Positions 50,276-63,719 of a stretch of DNA of 64,000 nt are shown here, piece by piece. The position numbers and the translations under genes were made by a program. The stretch spans positions 1,220,568-1,284,567 of the forward strand of contig VZTJ01001732.1 in the NCBI GenBank assembly GCA_013397795.1. The letters run 5' to 3'. Numbering within the stretch: the stretch's first letter is position 1; every line of letters begins with the position of its first letter. The notes below the pieces were generated by a model. The model ran no database searches. It was not told where the DNA came from and worked only from the letters and a program-made list of their open reading frames with translations. The stretch comes from Orthonyx spaldingii. Its lineage: Eukaryota > Chordata > Aves > Passeriformes > Orthonychidae.

Positions 50276-53200
50276 GGATCAGTTCAGCTTTTGAGATAAT
50301 TTCCTATGAGAAACTGCATGTTAGCAGATGCACTGATTTCAAGTGAGGCACCCATCTGCATCTGAAGGTACAGGATTCTCCAACAAAAAGAAACCTGCAA
50401 AGTAACCAAATTAAATCCTTTGAATTATATTGTCAGTTTGACAAAATATACTTGGTTCTTAGGGTGCTCTCAATGCACAATGCTTGGTTATTACCATCAT
50501 GCTCATCTTGCCTAAGGAAAAAAGACAGTCACTTGACACAGGGCACTTGGCAGATGCAAAGCCTGAAATAATACCATGAATTGGTAACATCAGCTTTGTT
50601 GAAGTTGACATTAAAATTCTAACTAGCTCCTACTGTCCCAGGGCCTAAGCACAGTTTTCCTGTCAGTTTGTCTATTAATTTATCAATCGAACCAGGAAAA
50701 ATGACAGTAGCCTAGTTGTTTTAGGGACAGGTGGTAGCTCCCACTTCTAGCATCCTCTTTGAAGATTGTTTTGAAAGGACAACTAGCCTCTCTAGACTAG
50801 TGGCTGTGCTGGAGAAAAAGAATGTCTAGTGCCAATCTCCATTTCTGGGTGGACATGGCACAAGTTGAGCTTCAAGCATGGTTACGTATCTGAGCAATAG
50901 ATAACATGTGCTTGTGAGGGCAGTGCATGCCCTGACAGTCATTTCCTAGCTCCTCCTTGGCAAATGCAGCAGGCCAGATGGAACTGTTCCTTGGGCTGCC
51001 AGTTGGACCACCCTGGTTTGTACCAAACAGGATTTTAAAAAACCCAAGGGGATGGAAAAAGTCTGAAAATTAGCAACTAAAAATAAACAGGAAATGAAGG
51101 CAGAACTGTTTCACATGAAGTGCCATAAGTAAATGAAACAGAATTGTCCAGTTGGAATTATCAAAATTATGAATTTAAGTAAAAACACTGTGAATAGTGA
51201 AAATAATGCCAGGGCAGAAGGGAAAGGAAGAGCTATATTTAAACAAAAAATCTAAACAAACACAGCTACAACAATGCTGTCACTAGAATCACACCTGGAT
51301 ATCTTCAATGCGAGGTAAAGGAATGTGTGCAGAAGTCTGGGATTTTGAAGGTCTGAAACATGTTAACTTTAGCAAGTTTCCTGCAGCCTCCTTTGGAATT
51401 CCTTATTTGTCACAGCACAGTCTGTTTCTTGAAATTTTATTTCCTTTCATTAATAGCTTTGAAATACTAAGGCTCAAGCCAAGTACATAATGGAAATTTG
51501 TATTCTATGATTTGTAAGCACAAGCAATTAGACAGGAGAGATGCTGCATAATAACAACAAGAATACTTCACTAGTTATCCAGGATCAGTTAAGATTTAAT
51601 GCAGATTTTTTTCCAGATGAAGGTTAGACACTGTCAGTCTGTGAGGACACATTATTTTCAAAAGATATTATTTAATGGAAATATAAAGCCAAAGAGAAAT
51701 AGCACCACCTACAATTTGACAGAACTGTTTAAAGCTCAACAAATCAGAAGAATGTCTCAAAAAATACAAGGTACAATCCACTATTGCCAAGATAAAAACT
51801 AGATGATCTACACATGACCTTTTCCTTCTGTAGGTTCTGGTACTGCAAAGAGCTATGAAATTGCTTTCTGACTACTCTATTTAACAGTCACACCAACAAA
51901 ACGTAACACAGAAAGCAAAGCGCAAACAGATATTATTTACACAATGCATCATCTATGCCAATATTGAGATACTGAGTAAAATAATTCAATATGCAAATCC
52001 TTTCGGTATTTCAATCATCTGAGACCACAAGACACTAAAGGCTGTGTTTTACAATTTTGAACTTTTACACAAATGCAGGCACTGGAGCACTTTCATCATC
52101 TAAACAGTTCCCCAAGAAATTTAAACACAGTGAAGCACAATCAAGCCTTATCAGATAGCTTATTAAGTAGGACTTGCTGGGATACTTGAACTATTAACCA
52201 AAACAACACAAGCAGCCTGTGCTTGTGCAGCCGGCCAGCAGCCTTGAGAAGTCTTGTTCTTCTGCAAGGTGAATTCCACTGAGTAACACTCTGTTTTGAG
52301 GGGAGACAGGGAGCTGAGGAGGGAAACAACAACAGAACAACAAGAACAAAGAGATAATCCTTTCCTGCAGGACATATGGAATGTGAAGCATCCAGGACAG
52401 CAAACTGATGAAGAATCACTTCAGAGTTCTTTGGATTTGGTGCACTCTCCCTTCTGTTAAGGCCAGCAACACAGTCAGGTGTTTCCATACCATCTCTAAG
52501 TCAACACTTTTTGAAGCAGGTGTCTCTGAAGTGTCATCAAAGGAAGGACCTCTCAGTAGTTGTGCTTGTCTACCAAATGTTTTAAGTTAACAGGTGAAAC
52601 AGCACAAGGTTACTTTTTTTTTATTATTATTATTATTATTATTTTTATAAGTCCTACGGCTACATGTGTAATCTTTCTGGTTCACTCTGCCTTATGAGAA
52701 CCAACAGCATTTCTATATTTGGAATTTAAAGTAATGTGTAGAAGACTAATTCAATACAACAGAGGCTGGCTAGCAAAGAGGACATCATAACACCATTTAA
52801 GAGGATGGAAGGAAATTGTATCCTGCTTTAGTTGGCAGGCCACCTTCCTTTTTTTGCTACCAAAGTGCCTCTACACTTTGATATCCTAAAGTGATAATGC
52901 ACAACATGGAGCACCAAGCATTTTGTTGCTGTTTTGTGGATATGGTTTTTTGCCTCTCAAAGAAAATAACACAGAAAGACCCTGGGGCACATTTGTAGTT
53001 AGAAATTATTCAAACTGAAATCAACAGAGACGTGACAGTTTCAAACAGCTGATGGGCCTCCTCTTCTCTTTTACAACTGGGACTTGAACATGGCCATAAA
53101 AGGATCATAGAAAGTCCCACCACAGAATTTCCATGCCTCAGACATCAATGACAAAAATCTGATTCTGCTACAGGTTTTAATGAAGCTTTTTCTTCTTTAA

Positions 53201-55204
53201 TTCTTAGAGCACAGAGACTTCAAAACCTAAGAATTTTTCAAATTTTCTAACTTAGGAATTTTCAATCTCATAGAGAGTAATGGCCTATGCTTTCCTTTCA
53301 CAAATTTAAAATTTACATTAAGATCTAACCAAGTAATAGGTAAATGAATCAGCCTATTAATTAAACATTTTCTTTAAAAAAAAACCCAAGACGAAATCTT
53401 TACTAATTTACTTAGAACTATTCATAAGACAAGACCAGGAAATCACCATTTAGAATACTATCTATAGCTCAGAGTTCACATTAGAGTTCAACAAGTCCCA
53501 ATTACTGCCCAGAGATGTTTAATTTAATAATAGAAGGAAGCATGCATTTTCTCCATATACAACAGTGCCCTAATAAATGTTCCTTCTACAATCTCCATAT
53601 TTCCTTAGTTTACTTAAAATTTACTCTAATGTTACTCTATAGACTACTGTAATATGAATTAAATGACAAAATCAAATGCAGATTGCCACTCTGCTGGGCA
53701 ACATACAAATACATTTAAAATGCAAATGGAAAATTAATTTCCAACAGGCTTAAAACAAAAGACTAGAGTTATATTGAACTAACTTACATAATAAAGATTT
53801 TTAAAATTATTGCATTCAGCTTTCTGTTTCAGTATGTGTCTTATTCCAGTACCATCACTGTAGTAAGTAAATTTCCAAAATCAGGTGATTGAAACACTGT
53901 TTTACCCGTGACACCATGTGAAAATAAAATTAATTTTGGTTCACATTGTACCAAAAAGTCAATACAGGTCCTGCAAATAGTGTTCTGTAGCAATGCTCAT
54001 ATTTTTTGTGTCAGCTAAAGTGTTTAATGAAAACTAATTACCCATTCTCAGTATGAAGCATCGATGGAGTTGGCGGTGGAATCACACTTGGGTTGCAGCA
54101 CTCCTCACCATCTCAGCCAAAATCCACACAGCCAAGGGTGTTGGCTACCTGTAAAGCAGTGATTTCATCGTTTCCAATTGTCTCCTTTCTACAGATATGT
54201 AAACAAATCAGAGCACCAACCAATACGGCTCTTTGGAAACCTGCATTTCCACAAACAAAGCTAATTCAAGAGATTGAATCTCCACAGTATTTTACATTTT
54301 ATTTTGAAAATGTAAAACTATAACTAAGAAAAAAAAGGAATCTTTATCATTCATTTGAACAGGAATATTTGAGTATTTATGTGCTTCTGGCATATATGGA
54401 TACAACAGATTCTTAGTTATTTTCCATCAGGACAATAACAAATATTCCAAAATGTTTATAAATATGCAGACTCATAAAGCATTAAACCTGTATGACAAAG
54501 CACAACATCTCTCAATTTTTATTGCTTTATGTTGAAACAGTTTCTCAGAGCCCTTGACACCAATGAAAAATGCATGTTTATCACATGTAATATTTTAATA
54601 ACACAAACTGCAGTGTTCCTTTTTATTTTGTGGGTTACCATACACAATGATTGTATCTTACGTGCCAAATGAAGTCATTATTCTCATTTAAACACTACAA
54701 AAACTTACAGCACAGCCTGGCTAAATAATTTTCTGGGAAGAACTTAGGTTCGGGAGTGGAAGAAAAATTTCCTATTATAAACAGTACTTAGCACTTAAGA
54801 AGTGCTTTGCATTTCCACAAGGCTCCTGAAAGAAGAATGTAAGGATTGTGAGCATTGTACAAGTAAGGTCACTGAAATGGGCATCTTTGTCTAAGAAAGA
54901 TTTAAAAGTAAATGTTTTCTCAAGTAAGAATCAGAATACACTGCAAAGGTTTCTGTTTCAGAGCTAACCAGAAACCATGGCTTCCTCAACTGCTCAAAAG
55001 TTAAGTGCTACATGAAATAATTTTATTGTCCTATTAATGCATGACTGAAAATATTCCATATTAATGTAACATTAATGAATACAGAAAATTAACATAAGTA
55101 TGTAAGCAAACAAATACTGTATAGGTATCTAGCTAATATCTTTGCACTCACAAGAAATAAAGTATCAGCTGAAGTTCAGGTCCAGGAGAGAAGGATCTCC
55201 ACAG
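50276..55204. other. A+T-rich non-coding stretch
   Basis: It holds the ATT microsatellite listed at 52613-52646. At 52141-52488 all three minus frames are open for 69-115 codons, which points to local stop scarcity rather than a gene. No mobile element was recognised. Confidence 0.45.
52613..52646. repeat. (ATT)n microsatellite
   Basis: A T run is followed by about seven uninterrupted ATT units and a short T run. Confidence 0.9.
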
Positions 55205-55492
55205 TAAGGGGAGGATCAAGACAGAACAATGGGTAATGACTTTAAACTGACAGAGGACAGGTTTAGGTTGGATATTTGGAAGGGATATTTACTGTGAGGG
55301 TGGTGAGGCCCTGGCACAGGCTGCCCAGAGAAGCTGTGGCTGCTCCATCTCTGGCAGTGTTCAAGGCCAGGTGAGATGGGGCTCTGAGCAACCCGGTCTG
55401 GTGGGAGGTGTCCCTGCCCATGGCAGGGGGGTTGGAACTGGATGATCTTCAATGCCTCTCCCAACCCAAACCATTCCATGATTCTATGATAT
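55205..55492 (+). mobile_element. CR1 retrotransposon 3' end, sense, best-preserved copy
   Basis: Nearly every 20-base stretch matches avian CR1 consensus wording. Examples are gggtggtgaggccctggcac (55300 on), aggctgcccagagaagctgt (55318 on), ctggcagtgttcaaggccag (55351 on), tgggaggtgtccctgcccat (55401 on), gttggaactggatgatcttc (55431 on) and the terminal ccatgattctatgat. The copy is 5'-truncated, containing 3' UTR only, as is typical for CR1. No clear target duplication was seen, as expected for this family. Antisense frame 55216-55479 is a by-product. Confidence 0.95.
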
Positions 55493-56231
55493 GAAATTCA
55501 GGGGAACCCATTGAATGAGCTCTGGATCAAGCCACAGTGGAGAGAATAAAGCATATCTGAAGGAACCTTGATTTCATTACTCACTTTTCCTTCTCTATTT
55601 TATCACTAATTGTTCTTCTTTTCTTTTTTTTTCTTTAGCATTTTCTCAGTGCTAGTCTCTTTTTATAATTGTTCATAAATCTTAATGTTCTTCAAATAAA
55701 AGATATTTACCTAGTTCTACACATCAGTGAGTGAATTGCTGCCTGCTTTGAGAAAGGATGTAAAAAAGAAACCATAATTAACCCATTTAAATTCTCTTAT
55801 CCTACTGGGTGGATCTCAAGATACAGTGTGCAATAGTATGCCAGAAATCTCTAAATTAAGGATCAGTAAAAAAGAAGCACAGGACTGTATGCCCATCAAG
55901 TTATTTTTCTAGAGGTGTCTTATTTATGTCCTGTATGACTCCCTTCACGTAAGAAAGCAGAAAGATAAATAATTCATAATTACTATGTTATCTGCTTGAA
56001 ATAACATTTTTAATATCTTGTTAAAATCAGCATTAAAACTTTAAAACTCTGTCTCCTATCCAAAAATACTGCAAAATTTAGAATTATTAACTGTCCACTC
56101 AGCTCTGTCAAAACAATTTGATTGTGCAGACTTCCAGACTAGTTCACCGATTTCTTGGTACAACAACACTCTCAGGGAACATGCAGCTGTCACTTAGAAG
56201 TGCTTCCCAAAGTTTTGTCTATACAGATTAC

Positions 56232-56346
56232 CTCCTCCTGAGACATGCAAGTGCCCCTAGTGTTAAAGTTCAAACCCTTTGGAAAGCCACGCTTGGTGGA
56301 GCGATACACAAGCCTCCCAGAAGAACTGAATGCTTGGTGTGAGGTT
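56232..56346 (-). other. Candidate 115-nt exon, minus strand (unidentified)
   Basis: The acceptor is excellent: ctgtgtttttttaaaag after a pyrimidine-rich stretch. The donor is gag|gtaatc. One frame is open through both ends, entering in phase 2 and leaving in phase 0, and contains RLVYRSTKRGFPKGLNF. A second frame stays open for 27 codons. Two CpGs are retained. The opposite strand is also open (56118-56342 and 56245-56478), so general stop scarcity is an alternative explanation. No family is recognised. Confidence 0.18.
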
Positions 56347-56483
56347 CTTTTAAAAAAACACAGGTCCAGAGAGAACAACCCACACAGTCCCTCTTCTCCT
56401 TTAAGCTGCCAGAGGCACAGGATTCAAATGTCCTCAGAGCCTTCCTCCCTTACATATATTCAGATAAGTTTATCATAAACAGT

Positions 56484-56513
56484 TCCACAGAAGTAAAGTC
56501 CACAGAAGTAAAG
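56484..56513 (+). repeat. 15-bp perfect tandem duplication
   Basis: The unit tccacagaagtaaag is present twice in immediate succession with no mismatch. Confidence 0.92.
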
Positions 56514-58272
56514 TGCTAGCATCTCAGGCTATATATTAGAAAAAAAAAATGACTGCTGGAACAAAGAATTCCCTCGTGAACATCCAGCTGACCCCTGAGT
56601 TTTCAAAAAAAGTTGAGTGGCAGTAGAAACTCATCTGATCCCCACTGATACTTGACTGGTTTGCTAGCAAAATTCAACAACTCGTCCATGACATAGACCT
56701 TGTCCTGCAAGCAATGTATTTCTGTATTAAAAATCACTAAGTATCATTATTCCACTGGATGGGTCTGAAAAAATTGATCCCTCATGAAAGTCAACACTTA
56801 ATATATGAGCGGTGACCTCTACCTACTAACCTTCTACCAAACATAAAAAGTAGTCTGTAACTTTGTATATTCCCTGGAATGCTATGATTCTGTTTTATAA
56901 TTTAGGCCCTATTCTAAAAAGTTATACAGGGAGTAGGCAAAATGAAAAAGTTGGAATAGTAACCACTTTAAATCATGGTTTTGCCCAAATTAAAACTGAA
57001 TCTCTGCCGCAAGGGTTAAGTGCAGTCTGTTTACCTCATTCAGACAACATCTAGTCTGCAGTGACCATTCCTTGGGAAATTAGGGATTCCCTCACATCTG
57101 TAACAAATTACATGGAGCAGTACAGCTCATCCTTAAAGTTCATTTGATAGTGATTGTAATACATGCCTTAAGGTTAGGATGGAGTGCTTAACTCAATCAC
57201 TTGATTATATGCAGAATTTCAAATGCTGCAGAAGCCAGGCTGCATATGGAAGTTCTGGGATTGAGGACAACTCACCTGGAAATCAAGGCAGTTATTGTTC
57301 ATATCCTACCACAGGCAGACCACATTCAGAGGGAGAACACTACTATCTAATGGAGGAAGAAACATGCAATAGACTAGAAGGAGTTTTCTATTAGAGCTGT
57401 CCAGGAACAGATGGTTCCAGCATCTGCTATTGTCTCTCCTTACCCTGGGTAATTTATTTATTTTTTAAAATATGGTTCGGCCTTAAGTTCAGTCAAAGTT
57501 CATCTGGCATCCACATCAGTTTGCATCTTTATCCAAGGATCTTCTTTGTTCATGCATCTTACAGTCAAATGAAAGAAATTATTCACACATTGCCACCTGT
57601 ATGTGAACCCACCACCTACTTAGATGTATTTCTCACCAAAGTTAATGGACTCTTCACCTCATGGTTTGAAGGATTTACACAGTCCAATCTGTCTTTGAAG
57701 ACCACATTCCTGGCAGAATAGTATCAGGCTGCAGTACCAGGGAGTCCCAAAACCTGATGGTTTGATAGTACTGTGTGTGGATGAAGCAGCTTTATGGCCA
57801 CATCCTAAGCTACTGGCCAAATGAGTGCCAGAATTCCACTTTAATTGCTCTCAACCTGAGCGTGGTTTTTTGGTTAAAGATTCACTATTCTACATAATCT
57901 AAGATCCATATGCTTGAAATTTGCTGTGCATCACGAGAGTGTGAGGGGGGCAAGCAGGGCAAACTGAGTGACTTCAATGATGGGTTCCCAAGGAACACCC
58001 TCTGTAAGAAATAGCTTGTTACAAAATCACCTGCTTCCTCCAGCTTTTTCTTTCCATGTCTGGGACTCAGGCTACAGCTTTAATCCTCTCCAGACTGATC
58101 TCATCCTGTCAGGATTTAGGCTCGTAACACAATGTTCCCAATGCCACTTCAGGGAAACAAGATGGAAAAAGTAAAGAAAAGAGAGGGTAAAATTTGTAAC
58201 CACAGGTCGGTGGAGGCTGGACAGGCACTTGGAAACGATGGCCTGATGTATGTATGATACTGCACAGAAGTG

Positions 58273-58297
58273 CACATGAGCCTGCAGAGCTCATGTG
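58273..58297. repeat. 9-bp perfect inverted repeat, 7-base loop
   Basis: Arms CACATGAGC (58273-58281) and GCTCATGTG (58289-58297) flank ctgcaga, in a locally G+C-richer stretch. Confidence 0.85.
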
Positions 58298-60482
58298 TGA
58301 TGCCAGAAATGTGAGGCAGTGTTTGGCACCGCTCAGAACTGTTTAACACGGCAGAACGGCTCATTTAGGGCAGGCTGCTAGCATGGGGCTGAGGATGAGT
58401 GTCAGGTACACCACTGCTTTCCCCCATGTCCCAGGGCCCAGGGCAGCTGTGAGAACAATGCACCCAAGAGTGACTGTAATAGACCTTAACTCCCTACTTT
58501 CCAAAAGATGAATTATGGTACTGAACTAGAGACATCTTCCTGAAAGCTGCATCACACGCAAGAATTGGACACATGCTGTTCCAGAAAAATATGTGACAAT
58601 GGTTGCTGACTCCACTGTTATTTTCCACCTGTGTGAGAAAAAGTGTTTTTACTGTTTGCAAAGTAGCCTCAAGTTAACGTAGCATATATGCTCTATATGC
58701 AGCAATGCTGTACACGGTGCCTTAGCGTGTATTATACATAAGCTACTATTAAGAATTTCCCCAAGCTTCTGCATCAAACAGGAATTGACTCACACTGATC
58801 TATGGAATGAAGGGAAATGCACACGCACTGCATTAACACAGGGAAAACCTATGGCATCCTGTCTGATATTCCAGTCATTGAGTAGCTCAGAGCAGAGCTT
58901 CATGACCATTTACTTTTAACATTGCCAGGATACAATTTCCATCCCCACACTCAGCAGGCTACAAAGAATACTAGGCACAAATATTTAAGTCTATTATTTA
59001 CTTCTGGCATGCACAGTATCACTTATTCAGAAAGACCTTTATTCCTCTGGTAAGTATTACAAGCATTTCAGAGTTCCCCTGTTGACAACTTATGCAAATT
59101 GTTCCTACAGCAAGTTATGGATACTTCAAACACTGGAGCAAGGCACAGCATACACGTGGCTTGTAAACTGCAGTACGGAGTGGGATTACCACAGCCTCCG
59201 GCAGGAAAGAAAGATTTTTTTTCCCACAGCAACTTCCTTTGTCTCTTTGTAACACACATAAATAGAGACCCGCTGTTGAGGTGAACTACAGCAGGTAGTG
59301 AAAGTACGCAGACTATAGGCAAAAGGGCCTCTTGAGTCTCCATTCCCTCACAAAATGGTTTGCTTTATCTGCCTCCTAGTTAGACCAGCCCTCATTGCAA
59401 AACTGAACACATGTAATTGAAGGTTTGTGTTAGCAGCTGACGTGATGTGCTAAAACAATCTGCAGGTCTTAATCCCTGATGAGCCAATCAAGTGGAGTTA
59501 ACATCAGTCCAATACTGCTTTTGTACACAGATGGGAATCAGGGGTTTTTGAAGTCTTGTGTAGAGAGGAGACGCATTAGTTTAGAGACTCAAATGGTCCA
59601 GGTGGCTTCAGCTGGGTTAGAAGATTTCTAAGAGCCATGGGGAAATCTGTGGTAAAGGCATACCCTAAAAACCTTTCTGTGACTGTCTGGGCACCTATTT
59701 TCCCATAAAAAAATATCCTAACAAGTCCTGTTCATTCATGCTATACCAGCTTTCACACCGTATATTTGTGGTATGCAAAGATAAGCAACATGTTATTCTC
59801 AACCCGATGAAATGATGTCGGCTATAGTATAGGGTGGGTAGAACCAACCAGAAATGTTTTGACCAACTGAAAAAATTCTGTTACATCACAAACAGAAATA
59901 TAAGCAAAAATATAATGGTTTTATAAACTTTTGACTAACCACAAGACACTTTAATGAAACCATTCCAGCAGTTTTCCTTCTTCGTTACCAGAGGAGCTGC
60001 TACAGTGAGTGGACTTGTGGAGTTTACAGCTGTGGGGAACTCCTGCCATAAAGACTGTCCCAGAGTCAGAGTTTCCTGATATTTCAGTTTGCTGCTTTGA
60101 AGCCACAGGAACCCCAGCCCCAGTGATGCAGCCCAGAGCCAGAAAAAACTTGCAACTTCACTTCTAATGGGACTCTCAGGACAGTTGGGCTTTCACCCAA
60201 AAAAAGCCAGAAGCACAGGAGCCCAGACTGCCAAACCTTGAGATTCCTGCCCAAGTCCTCATTCCAAATTTCCAGATTCCTGTGTCTCTGTCCATCTAGC
60301 TGACAGAAAACAGGGAGACGGGAACTTTAACTTTCAAGAGCTGCAGCTGAGGCAGAAGCCTCAGAGCTTGGACTCTCAAGTTTGGTGTTGTTTCAAAGTA
60401 ATTTAAACAAACTATGTGACCTTTAGAAAGATTTTTCTGCTTTCCTCTCTAAATGAAACATACAAAATTTCAAATTAAAGGC

Positions 60483-60497
60483 TTTTTTTTTTTTTTA
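60483..60497 (+). repeat. Poly-T tract (15 T)
   Basis: An uninterrupted T run about 100 bases before an antisense CR1 terminus, with no obvious relation to it. Confidence 0.8.
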
Positions 60498-60603
60498 CAT
60501 AATTGAATCTGGAAGTGGAACTCTAATTTTGAGCATCTACAGAGGAGAATCCATGACTGAGTGTTTCTCGCTGGTCTATGATACAGAGTAATCCAAACAA
60601 GAC

Positions 60604-60725
60604 CACAGAATTTTAGAATATTTTAAGTTGGACAGGACCCATATGGATCATCAAGCCCAACTCCCTGCTCTTCGTAGAACTACCTAGACAAAAACAGAAC
60701 CATTGCCTTTACAACACATCCTACA
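60604..60725 (-). mobile_element. CR1 3' end fragment, antisense
   Basis: The sequence cacagaattttagaatattt is followed by aagttggacaggacccatat and catcaagcccaactccctgc, then a cgtagaactacctagac block. This is the inverted terminus of a CR1 subfamily with the ..aactccctgctc.. variant. It differs from the copies at 55.2 and 61.4 kb. Confidence 0.75.
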
Positions 60726-61415
60726 GTTTATACAGAGACTCAGTGAAAAGTGCAATGGTAATGAGATAGGAGAGATTTCACCCTCATTTCATCTGACAAG
60801 TAAGTGGTTCTGATAAAAAGGGAAAAAGCTTTTTTCTCTTTACAAAATAAATGTGTTTCAGAAGTTCAACTCAAATTCCAGCTAAAACAAGAGCAGGGTC
60901 ACTCTCCCAAGGGCTGAAGTCCACCTACTTTACCTAGTTGTGTTCTTGATACAGAAGGGTGATGCTCCTCTACTAGCATCTGAAATACCATAATTTCTCA
61001 GAATATCATCATTTCATAATATCCTAATTTCCAAGCTTGCTCCAACACTGCAATATTCATTCTCATGGCATGCCAGGTATTTGCTACCAGTGTGAAAGGT
61101 TGGAATGTGTGTGTGGAAGACACATCACACACACATGGGCTTAGCTTTTCACAAGTGAGGTGACCACATGTAAAATCTTCCTGTGAATCACAACAATATG
61201 CAAATCTGTGCCATCAGACAACATCTGTTGTTAGTTTAGGAATAATTTGATGCTACTGTTTGCTTCCATCAAACCTGATGCCATGAAATCGCTTTGCCCA
61301 ATTTCCGCTCCTATCTGCAAACCTCTGTGATAACTGTATTTCCCAAAACTGACTCCAGCTGCTACATGTAACGACACATTTCCTCTTTTGTTCAAACTAC
61401 TGGGGAGTTCACGGA
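60726..61415. other. Spacer between two antisense CR1 fragments
   Basis: Nothing was recognised except the (TG)n/(CA)n inverted repeat at 61105-61136, listed separately. Confidence 0.5.
61105..61136. repeat. 11-bp perfect inverted repeat made of (TG)n and (CA)n
   Basis: Arms ATGTGTGTGTG (61105-61115) and CACACACACAT (61126-61136) are separated by 10 bases. This is a perfect potential hairpin with alternating purine-pyrimidine arms. Confidence 0.9.
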
Positions 61416-61685
61416 TATAGAATCATAGAATTATTAAGGTTGGAAAAGGCCTCCAAGATCACCAAGTCCAACCTTTGACTGAGCACCACCATGCCAACTA
61501 AACCACAGCACTAAATGCCACATCCAGTCGTTTCTTGAACGCTTCACAGATGGTGATTTCACCCGTCCCTGGACAGTCCATTCCAATGCTTTAACCACCC
61601 TTTCTGTGAAAAAATTCCTCCTGATGTCCAACAGGTCTTTAGACCTGAAAGCAAGTTTCTTGCTGCAGTTAAATTCCCTTGCAAA
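61416..61685 (-). mobile_element. CR1 3' end, antisense
   Basis: It starts with the inverted octamers (tatagaatcatagaattat). It continues ggttggaaaaggcctccaag (about 61439), gatcaccaagtccaaccttt (61458 on), gcactaaatgccacatccag (61508 on), tttcttgaacgcttc (61531 on) and aaattcctcctgatgtccaa (about 61613). Divergence is moderate. The right boundary is approximate. The 101-codon minus frame 61434-61739 is a by-product. Confidence 0.9.
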
Positions 61686-63719
61686 ACATGTATGACATAA
61701 AATAATGTGAGAAACAGTAAGTTCAAGTGCATGCCACAATCAGCCTTCCACTCTGACACATTTAATCCACATGATACAGGCACCCACGACATATCAGTAT
61801 ATACTTAATAATACAGATAACTAAAGTAATGGTATAACTACACACAGTCTGCTTATCTCCCAGGCAAAACTAGAAGAAAACCTAGCTACATTCAAACAGT
61901 GTGGCAGAAACATCTTCCCTTTTTAAAACCTTCTAACCTTTTCAAACACAATTGCACTGTAACCCAAAGATTCTCATTTATATCCTACAGAGGTTCTCAT
62001 CTACATCAGAAGAAATAACAGAATTTATTCAGCTCACTTGTGACATCACCATGTTTAATTATTTCTAGTAATGAGCTTCATGTGACAGAATCCAGGTTGC
62101 CTTAAAAAGCTGATGTGTTTATTAGCCATATTTCCTATGTATATGTTTTTACTTCCTAAGTGGTCCCTTATCTCTGTCTATCAGAGGCTGGAAGTCACCT
62201 GAAGTTGACACTCTGAACTGGCATATACCAACACTGACCTTAACTTTGCATTATTAAAATTAAAATAAAAATAAAATCCTGTATTCATTAAAAAAGAAGC
62301 CAACTTGTACTTTTAAAGAGTGGAAAGGAACATTAGATGAAATCAGGTCTTCTTGTGCAAAACCCTGAGAATCAGCAATTTCTATTCAGAGGTTTTAAAG
62401 AACATTCAACCTTCTTCAAGTCTTGCTTATACATCTTTACATCACCCCATCACTACAGAGCTTGAAGTTTTGAGTACTTTATATTATACAAGGTCAACAG
62501 TACATTCCACAGAATCTCTGGGAAATGTCTCCATCATAGATCCATGTAAAATTTCTGCATAGAAATAGATCTTCCCAGACTGTTAGTTCTTTCTTAGTTT
62601 GGCAGCTTGATCTAAAGCCCATTTTGGGAAATCATTCTCTATCTAATTAATACACCTCAAAATCACCTACTCTGAGAACTGGTACAGATATTTATGTCTA
62701 CACAGGGAAAGAGACACACAGACCTCCTGCTGTGTCCTCAGGCCACTACTGTTCTGCCAGTGTAACTCCCTGTGAGCAGTCTGCTCAGGAATAAAAGTGA
62801 TTTTATTCTTCTACTGTTATTCTGCTGTATACCACAATCACTTTTATTTCAGAATAATCTACACAATACCCCAGAGAAATGAAAAGGGCATAGCTGTTGT
62901 AGAACTGCACTGCTACAGTTCTGCCGTGTCAGGTTGCTCATGGAGCAAGTTTGTGTATTGCAAAGCAGTACTTTTCTCTAAAACTACAAAGCAATGATGC
63001 TGTATCACTGGAATACACCCTTATTTCACTCACCAACATGAGCCATGGGGCCCAAGCTGCACCACAGGCCTCCCTCACTCATGTGGATGTGGCTCGAGCC
63101 TCAGTTGGGAAAACCTTCAGTCAAATGACAGTCAGTGGCAAGACAAGGGGTAGTCGTGAATTAAGGAACCACCTGCCTTCAAAAATGCACTTGAAGGGAG
63201 AGGAAAGAGCCTTTGTGTCTACTCAATAATTTACCTGATGTGCTATTTATCCATGTCAAACTCCTATTTAGTTCAGCGCAGCTGCTTAAGAGTTCAAATG
63301 AAAATATGAAGATATCACTTTTTTTGGTGAAAAACAGGAACAGGGCCTAGTTGGTTTTGCAACACCAGTGCACGTGAGGAACTTAATGCAATACTTCTTT
63401 CCCTTTCTCCCTCCTGTGAGGGCTCTTTGGGTACCAGCCGATTTTCTCTCTATTTCTGGGATGAGCAGTCAATCCCTGGAAAACACATCTCTGACTTTAC
63501 TTATCCAGCTGCCCTTCATCTCCAAGTCAGTGGCTGTAGCTGTGCCCACACCTCAGCCACCTCTGAGGGCTCACCCTGGGCTGGGATTCTCTGGGCTTTC
63601 ATCTTTTTCCTCCATTTCATGCCTGTTGGCCTTTCCCTTTCTGGATGGCTCCCGGCCTCACAGGTGCTTTCTCACCACCAAGTGCCAGGTACTTGGATCT
63701 TCCTGCTCTTCCCACACAC
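61686..63719. other. Non-coding stretch grading into the G+C-rich right end
   Basis: A+T-rich until about 63.0 kb, then progressively richer in G+C. No exon, RNA gene or mobile element was recognised. Confidence 0.5.

Larger units (their letters stand above)
55493..60603. other. Non-coding stretch with candidate exon-like segments
   Basis: It contains the candidate minus exon at 56232-56346, a 15-bp tandem duplication, an inverted repeat at 58273-58297, and an open plus segment at 59107-59279 (see findings). Base composition is slightly less A+T-rich than in the middle of the window. No mobile element was recognised. Confidence 0.4.

Noticed and set aside
52141..52488. Three overlapping minus-strand frames of 69-115 codons
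   Set aside because: Simultaneous openness of all three frames indicates local stop scarcity, not coding selection.
61434..61739. 101-codon minus frame
   Set aside because: It is translation of the CR1 3' untranslated tail at 61416-61685.
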